Assembly (NCBI GenBank): GCA_018065965.1
Contig: JAGHSH010000254.1
Span: forward strand, 1-5,415
From: Candidatus Apopatocola equi
Lineage (GTDB): Bacteria; Bacillota; Clostridia; Oscillospirales; Oscillospiraceae
Direction of reading: 5' to 3'
DNA: 5,415 bases
Part shown: positions 1 through 5,241 of the stretch, piece after piece
Layout: every line of letters starts with the position of its first letter
Numbering within the stretch: the first letter of the stretch is position 1
Made by a program: the position numbers and the translations under genes
Notes under the pieces: generated by a model
The model's input: the letters and a program-made list of their open reading frames with translations, nothing else
Database searches by the model: none
What the model was told of the DNA's origin: nothing

Positions 1-897
1 CTCAAAGTCCTCCTGCGCGCGGCGGAATGCCAGCGCGGCCTCCCTTCCCATGAAAAAAAGGGCGGTGCTGTGGGCGGCGGCCTTCACACAGTCGGCGGAG
101 ATCACGGTCACGGTGCGCAGATCGCTCTCGGCGGGGGCGGCGGTACGGGGGTCAAGCGGGTGGTGGTAGCGTTTCCCGTCCTGCTCAAAATACCGCCGGT
201 AGTCACCGCTGGTGACCACGGCGCAGTCCCGACCCGTCCAGACGCCCAGATAGCCGCTGCCGTCCGGGTGCTGAATGCCGATGCGCCAGAGAGAGCCGTC
301 CGGTCTTGCCCCGAGGGTCTGCACACTGCCGCCCAGCACGATCAGACCGCTCTCCACGCCCTCCTGCCGGAGGATGCGGCAGATCTCCTCGGAGGCATAG
401 CCCTTGGCGATGCCGCCCAGATCCAGCCGCTGCCCCTTGCCCAGCACGACGCGGCAGCCCTCCAGCGCAACACGCCGGAAGTCGATGCGCTCCCGCAGCG
501 CAGAGAGCTCCGGGGCATCGGGGACGCGGTAATCATCGGTATAAAAGCCCCAGGCGTCCACGGCGGGGCTGACGGTGATATCAAAGCGGCCGTCCGTCAG
601 CTTCCCGAAGGCCAGCGCCCGCTCCAGCAGGGCGGCGGTGTCCTCGCTGACGGTAAGGCTGCCCGCCGCGTTCAGCTGCGCCAGCTCGCTTTCGGGACGG
701 GTCACGGAGAACATCCGCTCCAGCTCGTTGACCCGCGCCTCCGCCGCCTGCAGCGCAGCGGAGGCGTTTTCGCCCGCTGCCTGTACGCTCATAAGGGTGT
801 CCATGGCGAAGAAGCTGACGCTCTCCGTCTCCGGCGCGGCGGCGCAGCCGGAGAGGAGCAGACACAGCAGTACTGCGGCAAGCCCTGCGCGCTTCAT
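1..897 (-). CDS. apbE: ApbE-family FMN transferase lipoprotein (partial, 3' end outside window)
   Basis: ApbE uses FAD to attach FMN covalently to Thr in RnfG/RnfD-type proteins, acting outside the cytoplasmic membrane. The frame is open from ATG 897 to base 1 (299 codons) and lacks only its end; family members are usually about 320-350 residues. The N-terminus is a lipoprotein signal peptide (MKRAGLAAVLLCLLLSGC, lipobox L-S-G-C with C18). Family blocks follow: FAMDTLMSV (30-38), LTDGRFDITVSPAVDAWGF (100-118), RLDLGGIAKGYA (157-168), TSGDYRRYF (229-237), HHPLDPRT (245-252) and HSTALFFMG (276-284). Three usually conserved positions differ: LGGS instead of LGGN (S191), DPRTA instead of DPRTG (A253), and Ala274 where the D-A-x-S-T metal-binding motif has Asp. 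The gene overlaps rnfB by ATGA and has no clear ribosome binding site, so it probably depends on rnfB translation. Its place in the operon matches a role in flavinylating RnfG and RnfD. Confidence 0.93.
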   Translation of the reverse strand, partial: MKRAGLAAVLLCLLLSGCAAAPETESVSFFAMDTLMSVQAAGENASAALQAAEARVNELERMFSVTRPESELAQLNAAGSLTVSEDTAALLERALAFGKLTDGRFDITVSPAVDAWGFYTDDYRVPDAPELSALRERIDFRRVALEGCRVVLGKGQRLDLGGIAKGYASEEICRILRQEGVESGLIVLGGSVQTLGARPDGSLWRIGIQHPDGSGYLGVWTGRDCAVVTSGDYRRYFEQDGKRYHHPLDPRTAAPAESDLRTVTVISADCVKAAAHSTALFFMGREAALAFRRAQEDFE

Positions 898-1694
898 GAG
901 CGGAAACGGGGCGTGGTACGGAGAAGCTGCCGGGGACACGCCCCGACGCATTCGCCGCAGCCCACGCACTTTGCGTAGTCGATGACGGGGTGACCGCCGA
1001 TGATGCGAACGGCGCCGTGCTCACAGAGCTTTTCGCACTTTCCGCAGCCGATGCAGCCGGAGGCGCAGCGCTTCCGTGTGACGCTGCCCTTCTCACAGCC
1101 GGAGCAGGGAGCGGTCACGGCGGCGCGGTAGGGGATCATGTCGATGAGCTTTTTTGGACAGGCGGAAACGCACTGGCCGCAGCCGGTGCAGAGATCGGCG
1201 TCCACTACGGCCGCACCGTTCTCCACGCGCAGAGCCCCGAAGCGGCAGGCGGCAGCACAGCTGCCGAAGCCCAGACAGCCCTGCTCGCAGAGCTGCGGGC
1301 CCGCGGACGAGCCGGTAAGGGTGGCGGCAAGGCAGTCCTTCACGCCGGTATATTCGTATTTCTGGCCGAGGCTGCCCCCGGCGCAGCGGACAAAGGCCAC
1401 CCGCAGCTCCTGTGCTTCGGCCTCCACACCCATGATACCGGCGACCTTGGCGGCTGTCTCGCTGCCGCCGGGGATGCAGGCGGTCACAGCGGCGCGACCT
1501 GCGGCAATGGCTTCGGCGCAGCCGCCGCAGCCGGCAAAGCCGCAGCCGCCGCAGTTGATGCCGGGCAGTACCTCGCTGATGCGCTCCTCCCGCGCATCGG
1601 TTTTCACAAAGAACACGCCGGAGGCATAGGCCAGCGCCAGACCGAACAGACCGCCCAATCCGGCCAGCACGGCAACGGCAGAAAGTATGTTCAT
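894..1694 (-). CDS. rnfB: RnfB, ferredoxin-accepting multi-cluster Fe-S subunit
   Basis: RnfB is the entry point of electrons from reduced ferredoxin. The 266-residue product has one N-terminal membrane helix (about 3-30). It is followed by an Fe-S domain with C48, C51, C56 and C73 (LPGINCGGCGFAGC), a conserved RCAGG element (C104) and KYEYTGVKDC. Two tandem double-cluster ferredoxin segments come next: C136, C140, C146, C150 with C169, C172, C175, C179; and C210, C214, C217, C220, C224 with C243, C246, C249, C253. This is the clostridial type, with more clusters than the proteobacterial RnfB. Additional cysteines occur at C59 and in a C-S-G-C pair (197-200). The start ATG 1694 has AGGAGG 8 bases upstream. 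The TGA stop overlaps the apbE start by four bases. Confidence 0.96.
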   Translation of the reverse strand: MNILSAVAVLAGLGGLFGLALAYASGVFFVKTDAREERISEVLPGINCGGCGFAGCGGCAEAIAAGRAAVTACIPGGSETAAKVAGIMGVEAEAQELRVAFVRCAGGSLGQKYEYTGVKDCLAATLTGSSAGPQLCEQGCLGFGSCAAACRFGALRVENGAAVVDADLCTGCGQCVSACPKKLIDMIPYRAAVTAPCSGCEKGSVTRKRCASGCIGCGKCEKLCEHGAVRIIGGHPVIDYAKCVGCGECVGACPRQLLRTTPRFRS

Positions 1695-1702
1695 TTTCTT
1701 GC

Positions 1703-1708
1703 CCTCCT
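1703..1708 (-). promoter_or_regulatory. Ribosome binding site of rnfB, overlapping the rnfA stop codon
   Basis: The sequence TGAGGAGGGC contains the rnfA stop TGA (1710-1708), and AGGAGG begins with the last base of that stop. The spacer to ATG 1694 is 8 bases. A ribosome terminating on rnfA would cover this site, which suggests coupled translation of rnfA and rnfB. Confidence 0.75.
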
Positions 1709-2292
1709 CACAGGATCTTCATGCCGCGGAAGCCCATAAAGGCCAGCGCGATGAGCGCCGCGGTGATGAGCGAGATGGGGGTGCCCTCAAAGCATTTGGG
1801 GCACTCGGCACTGTAATCCAGCCGCTCGCGTACCTCTGCAAAGAGCGTGATAGCCAGCAGGAAGCCCAGCCCGGCGGCAGCGCCGAAGAAAACGCTCTCG
1901 AAAAAGCCGCTGCCCTCCTGAGCATTCAGCAGCACCGCACCCAGCACCGCACAGTTGGTGGTGATGAGGGGCAGATAGATGCCCAGCGAGCGGTAGAGAG
2001 ACGGGATATTTTTCCGCAGGAACATTTCCACGAACTGCACCAGCGAGGCGATGACCAGAATAAAGGCGAGGGTCTGCAGATAGGCAAGACCCAGCGCCGT
2101 CAGCAGCCTGTCCACCCACCAGCACACGGCGGAGGCAAGGCTCATGACAAAGGTCACGGCCAGACCCATGCCCACGGCGGTGTCCCGGCAGCCGGCCACA
2201 CCCACGAAGGGGCAGATGCCCAGAAAACGGGAGAAGATAAAGTTCTCGGCCAGAATGGCGCTGAGAGAAACGGAAACGATACGGCTCAGCAT
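1708..2292 (-). CDS. rnfA: RnfA, integral membrane subunit
   Basis: RnfA (homologous to NqrE) pairs with RnfE in inverted topology in the ion-translocating core. The 194-residue product has the usual family length and about six membrane segments. The hallmark ENFIFSRFLGICPFVGV (16-32) carries C27, and LPLITTNCAVLGAVL (108-122) carries C114; these are the expected ligands of the RnfA/RnfE [2Fe-2S] centre. The C-terminal block GTPISLITAALIALAFMGF is also typical. An extra C-x-x-C pair (ECPKCFEG, C164 and C167) sits in the loop before the last helix, where I recall no cysteine pair in most RnfA proteins. The start ATG 2292 has a good ribosome binding site. The stop TGA is part of the sequence that serves as ribosome binding site for rnfB. 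Confidence 0.96.
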   Translation of the reverse strand: MLSRIVSVSLSAILAENFIFSRFLGICPFVGVAGCRDTAVGMGLAVTFVMSLASAVCWWVDRLLTALGLAYLQTLAFILVIASLVQFVEMFLRKNIPSLYRSLGIYLPLITTNCAVLGAVLLNAQEGSGFFESVFFGAAAGLGFLLAITLFAEVRERLDYSAECPKCFEGTPISLITAALIALAFMGFRGMKIL

Positions 2293-2933
2293 GCCCCGCC
2301 CTCCTCTCTGCTCTCCGGAGAGCTTCTGCGGGTGCGCAGATGCTGCACCAGCGCGATCAGACAGCCCAGCGTCAGAAAGCCGCCGAAGGGAAGGATCAGG
2401 TAGCTGCAGGCGTATTCCTCCGGGAAGAGCTGCCAGCCTGCGCCGCCGTTGAACACGCCTGCACCGAAGGTACCGCTGCCCAGCAGCTCCCGGACAACGC
2501 TCATGATCACGAGCACCGCCGTGTAGCCGAGCCCCTGCGAGAGCCCGTCTGCAAAGGCCTCCGGCACGCTGGCGCGGGAGGCGAAGGCCTCCGCCCGGCC
2601 GATGATGATGCAGTTGACCACGATAAGGGGGATGAACACGCCCAGCGATTCACTGAGCGCAGGCAGCAGAGCCTGCAGCAGCAGATCCACCACGGTGACA
2701 AAGCCTGCAATGATGACCACATAAACGGCAATGCGCACGCTATCGGGGATGAGCCTGCGAAGGAGAGAGATGCAGACATTGCAGCAGCAGAGGATCACCG
2801 TTACGGACAGACCCATGCCCAGCCCGTTGAAGAGGGAGGTGGTGACGGCCATGGTGGAGCAGAGCCCCAGCAGCAGAGACAGAACGGGATTGTTCTTCAC
2901 AAGGCCTTCGCGGAAAATTCTGCCGAGCTTCAT
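2286..2933 (-). CDS. rnfE: RnfE, integral membrane subunit
   Basis: RnfE (homologous to NqrD) forms, with RnfA, the membrane core that holds an intramembrane iron-sulfur centre. The product has 215 residues and starts MKLGRIFREGLVKNNPVL, the standard RnfE opening with the K-N-N-P block. It shows about six hydrophobic segments. C25 (LLGLCSTMAVTTS) and C108 (IVVNCIIIGRAEAFASR) match the two cysteines that, from structural work on Rnf and Nqr, ligate the shared [2Fe-2S] centre with RnfA. GLGYTAVLVIMSVVREL and LPFGGFLTLGCLIA are typical later blocks. The frame extends upstream into rnfD, but that part has no RnfE character and the AAGGAGG at 2947-2941 sets the start. Its TGA lies inside the rnfA start region (7-base overlap), indicating translational coupling. 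Confidence 0.95.
   Translation of the reverse strand: MKLGRIFREGLVKNNPVLSLLLGLCSTMAVTTSLFNGLGMGLSVTVILCCCNVCISLLRRLIPDSVRIAVYVVIIAGFVTVVDLLLQALLPALSESLGVFIPLIVVNCIIIGRAEAFASRASVPEAFADGLSQGLGYTAVLVIMSVVRELLGSGTFGAGVFNGGAGWQLFPEEYACSYLILPFGGFLTLGCLIALVQHLRTRRSSPESREEGGAC
2300..2305 (-). promoter_or_regulatory. Ribosome binding site of rnfA
   Basis: AGGAGG lies within the last codons of rnfE, 7 bases before ATG 2292. The rnfE stop falls just downstream of the rnfA start codon, a coupled arrangement. Confidence 0.75.
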
Positions 2934-3883
2934 GTACGCGCCTCCTTTCCGTGTCCGAATACCCTGCGCATATGCAGCCGGTCCAGTGTCCAGACCAGCA
3001 GGTTCATGATGAGAATGGAGAAGCTCACGCCCTCCGGATAAGAGCCGAAATAGCGGATCAGAACGGTCAGAACGCCGCAGAACACGCCGTAGAGCAGCTG
3101 ACCCCGGGCGGTGGTGGGGGAGGTCACATAGTCGGTGGCCATGAAGAACGCACCCAGCAGCAGTCCGCCGGAGAGCAGCTGATGGCTCATCCACAGGATG
3201 CGCTCATTGCCCCGGGGAAAGAGGAAGGTGAGCACGGCCACGGTGAGCAGATAGCTCAAAGGGATGCGGAGCCGGATCACGCCCCGCAGGAGCAGAAAGG
3301 CTGCGCCCAGCAGCAGGGCGGCGGCGCTCACCTCGCCGATGCAGCCGCCCTTGAAGCCCAGAAAGCTGCTGAGCAGACTCTCCGGGGGCAGGGACAGGGT
3401 CTTCATCACGGCCAGGGGCGTGGCTGCGCTGACGGCGTCCGCACAGCGGGGAGCAACCCAGCTGCTCATGAGGGGGGCCCAGGCAAAGAGGAAACAGCGT
3501 CCTGCCAGAGCGGGGTTCAGAAAGTTTTTGCCCAGTCCGCCGTAGAGCTGCTTGACCACCACAATGGCGAAGAAGGCGCCGACAGGCGGCAGCCACAGGG
3601 GCACCGTGGGGGAGAGAGACAGCCCCAGCAGCAGCCCCGTGACGGCGGCAGAGAGATCGCGGAGGGTATTCTGCCTGTGCGTAAGGGCGCACCAGCCCCA
3701 CTCAAAGAGCTCGCAGCTGCCCACGCTCACCAGAACGACCCACAGCGCCCGCAGCCCGAAGAGATACACACCGGCGAGCAGGGCGGGCAGCAGAGCCAAT
3801 AGCACCGAAAGCATCAGCGAGGACACGCTCTCCTTCCCCCGGATGTGGGGGCCGGAGCTGACATAGAGCTTTTTTTCTTCCAT
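2930..3883 (-). CDS. rnfD: RnfD, membrane subunit with covalent FMN
   Basis: RnfD is an integral membrane subunit of Rnf, related to NqrB, that takes part in electron transfer coupled to ion movement. The 317-residue product (usual length for the family) begins MEEKKLYVSSGPHIRG, has several strongly hydrophobic segments, and shows the family block VVVKQLYGGLGKNFLNPALAGRCF at about residues 108-131. DAVSAATPLA (149-158) corresponds to the flavinylation motif usually written S-G-A-T-P, so T155 is the expected FMN attachment site; here the Gly is Ala. GFKGGCIGEVSA (176-187) is another family block. A GTG at 3889 would overlap the rnfC stop by 4 bases, but the ribosome binding site spacing favours ATG 3883. 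The TGA end overlaps the rnfE start by four bases (ATGA), so no rnfG gene fits between them. Confidence 0.95.
   Translation of the reverse strand: MEEKKLYVSSGPHIRGKESVSSLMLSVLLALLPALLAGVYLFGLRALWVVLVSVGSCELFEWGWCALTHRQNTLRDLSAAVTGLLLGLSLSPTVPLWLPPVGAFFAIVVVKQLYGGLGKNFLNPALAGRCFLFAWAPLMSSWVAPRCADAVSAATPLAVMKTLSLPPESLLSSFLGFKGGCIGEVSAAALLLGAAFLLLRGVIRLRIPLSYLLTVAVLTFLFPRGNERILWMSHQLLSGGLLLGAFFMATDYVTSPTTARGQLLYGVFCGVLTVLIRYFGSYPEGVSFSILIMNLLVWTLDRLHMRRVFGHGKEART
2941..2947 (-). promoter_or_regulatory. Ribosome binding site of rnfE
   Basis: AAGGAGG lies within the 3' end of rnfD, 7 bases before ATG 2933. It fixes the rnfE start, although the same frame stays open further upstream to about 3194, inside rnfD. 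Confidence 0.75.
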
Positions 3884-3885
3884 GA

Positions 3886-5148
3886 TCACCGCGCCTCCTT
3901 TTCTGCCTGTTCCCGCGCCCGCCGGGCGGCATCGTCGGCCCGGAGCTTTGCCTTGCCCAGCCGGAAGCTCTGATTCAGCGGCAGCCGGGCAGGACAGCCG
4001 TAGGCACAGACCCCGCAGTCCAGACAGTCGTTGAGGTGATAGGCCCGGAGCTTATCCAAAGCATTTTTCTTCACGAACATATAAAGGTAATTGGGCATGA
4101 GCCCCATGGGACAGTTCTCGGCGCACCGTCCGCAGCGGATGCAGACGCTCTGCTCCCGGAAGCGGGTATCGTCCAGCGCCATGGCAAAGATGCCGTTGGT
4201 GCCCTTCTCTGCGGGCACGGAGAGGTCGAAGAGGGAGGAACCCATCATCACGCCGCCGGCAATGACCTTCCGGGGCTCGCAGAGGGGGTCGACGGAGCGG
4301 AGAATATGCTCCACGGGAGTGCCTATGGCGATCTTTACAAGCTTCGGCTTTTGCAGAGCGGTGCCGGTGACGGTGCAGTAACGCTCAATGAGAGGCTTGC
4401 CGCTCTCCACGGCCTCCGCCACGGCGATGACCGTTTCCACGTTGAACACGGCGCAGCCCACGTCGGCGGGCAGACCGCCGGAGGGTACCTCCCGGCCGAG
4501 GGAGCGGTAGATGAGCTGCTTCTCACCGCCCTGCGGATAGGCGGTGGGCAGGACGCGGAGGGTGATGCGCTCCGGAAGCAGGGGAGAGAGAAGGGAGATA
4601 GCCTCGCTCTTGTTCTCTTCGATGGCCAGCACGCCCTTTTCCGCGCCACAGGCCATGAGCAGCAGCTCCATACCGTGGAGAAGCTGCGGGCTATTATCCA
4701 GCATGGAGCAAAAATCGCTGACGATGCCCGGCTCGCATTCCGCGCCGTTGAAGAGCACTGTGTCCGCCTTGCCCCGGGCGGAGAGGATCTTGGCGGCGGT
4801 GGGGAAGCCTGCGCCGCCCATGCCGGTGATCCCGGCCTCCCGCACCAGCGCAATGAGCGCGTCCGGGTCGTGCTCGCATTCCGGATGGGGCCGGAGAGAC
4901 GGATCGGGGGTGTTCAGACCGTCACTGTCGATGACGATGCAATCCGTGCGGCTGCCGGAGGCGGTCAGATGGGGCTCGATCGCGCTGACGGTGCCGGAGA
5001 CGGGGGAGTGGAGGCAGGCGGAGATGCCGCCCTGAGCCTCGGCGATCTTCTCGCCCCGCTTCACCTGCGTCCCGACCTCCACCAGAGGCCGGGAAGGCGC
5101 ACCGATGTGCATCCGCAGAGGCAGGATATACCGTCCGCAGGGGGGCAC
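3886..5148 (-). CDS. rnfC: RnfC, NADH-binding Fe-S/FMN subunit (open part of an amber-interrupted gene)
   Basis: RnfC is the peripheral cytoplasmic subunit of Rnf that passes electrons to NAD+. The uninterrupted frame from GTG 5148 codes for 420 residues. In that numbering the protein has a biotin-like/N-terminal barrel region (LRMHIGAP at 11-18, SPVSGTV at 48-54), a glycine-rich nucleotide/FMN site (GMGGAGFPT at 109-117; NGAECEP at 134-140), a SLBB-like middle part (YPQGGEKQLI, VPSGGLPADVGC), and two [4Fe-4S] motifs: C336, C339, C342, C346 and C375, C378, C381, C385. The C-terminus is short, as in clostridial forms, without the long Ala/Lys-rich tail of gamma-proteobacteria. The natural start is most likely ATG 5223, 25 codons upstream, where a TAG interrupts codon 12. 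GTG 5148 and ATG 5112 lack ribosome binding sites. All later motifs are intact, so the lesion is recent, an error, or tolerated by readthrough or reinitiation. The end (TGA) lies just before rnfD. Confidence 0.93.
   Translation of the reverse strand: MPPCGRYILPLRMHIGAPSRPLVEVGTQVKRGEKIAEAQGGISACLHSPVSGTVSAIEPHLTASGSRTDCIVIDSDGLNTPDPSLRPHPECEHDPDALIALVREAGITGMGGAGFPTAAKILSARGKADTVLFNGAECEPGIVSDFCSMLDNSPQLLHGMELLLMACGAEKGVLAIEENKSEAISLLSPLLPERITLRVLPTAYPQGGEKQLIYRSLGREVPSGGLPADVGCAVFNVETVIAVAEAVESGKPLIERYCTVTGTALQKPKLVKIAIGTPVEHILRSVDPLCEPRKVIAGGVMMGSSLFDLSVPAEKGTNGIFAMALDDTRFREQSVCIRCGRCAENCPMGLMPNYLYMFVKKNALDKLRAYHLNDCLDCGVCAYGCPARLPLNQSFRLGKAKLRADDAARRAREQAEKEAR
3894..3900 (-). promoter_or_regulatory. 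Ribosome binding site of rnfD
   Basis: AAGGAGG on the minus strand lies inside the end of rnfC. It is 10 bases before ATG 3883 and only 4 before the alternative GTG 3889. The spacing favours the ATG as the rnfD start. Confidence 0.7.
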
Positions 5149-5223
5149 GGTCTCGGGCGTTGTGATGGGTACGGAGGGCAGAGCGTGCTACAGACGCACG
5201 CCGCCGGGAAAGGATGAAAACAT
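5149..5223 (-). other. rnfC: N-terminal 25 codons of rnfC, with in-frame TAG at codon 12 (5188-5190)
   Basis: Translation from ATG 5223 gives MFSSFPGGVRL, then TAG, then HALPSVPITTPETV, and continues in the same frame into the long RnfC frame (75 bases, 25 codons, no shift). The F-x-GGV start is typical of RnfC N-termini. From memory of clostridial RnfC proteins, the stretch between this GG and the conserved IPL-x-x-HIGAP block is about 28 residues. Here it is exactly 28 if TAG is counted as one residue. So the segment looks like true rnfC coding sequence broken by a single nonsense codon, not a leader peptide. CAG to TAG would be one C-to-T change, but the original codon cannot be known from this sequence. 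Confidence 0.8.
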
Positions 5224-5234
5224 GGTTCCGTATA

Positions 5235-5241
5235 CCTCCCT
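5235..5241 (-). promoter_or_regulatory. Ribosome binding site for the ATG of rnfC at 5223
   Basis: On the minus strand, AGGGAGG is followed by an 11-base spacer and ATG at 5223-5221. It sits in the short gap after the rnfG stop. It decides the start of rnfC: the later possible starts (GTG 5148, ATG 5112) have no such sequence in front. It therefore points to translation that must pass the TAG at 5190-5188. Confidence 0.75.

Noticed and set aside
70..978. Plus-strand open frame of 302 codons opposite apbE
   Set aside because: It is antisense to apbE, which carries all the family motifs; the plus-strand product has low-complexity composition and no motif.
2934..3194. Upstream in-frame extension of rnfE into rnfD
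   Set aside because: The extension has no RnfE character, while MKLGRIF at 2933 has a good ribosome binding site and matches the family start.
1687..3802. Plus-strand open frames at 1687-2403, 2340-3041 and 2951-3802
   Set aside because: They are antisense to rnfA, rnfE and rnfD, and their products are Gln/His/Gly-rich with no membrane segments or known motifs.
4036..5217. Plus-strand open frame of 393 codons opposite rnfC
   Set aside because: It lies fully antisense to a clear rnfC. Its translation is His/Gly/Ala-rich without recognisable motifs, as expected of the opposite strand of GC-rich coding DNA.
5188..5223. A short leader peptide MFSSFPGGVRL controlling rnfC
   Set aside because: The peptide resembles the RnfC N-terminus and is in frame with it, with family-like spacing. 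I see no run of regulatory codons or attenuator hairpin nearby.
3886..5223. Pyrrolysine or phage-type amber recoding as a firm explanation of the TAG
   Set aside because: No suppressor tRNA, pyrrolysine gene or clear readthrough element is in the window; it stays only a hypothesis.
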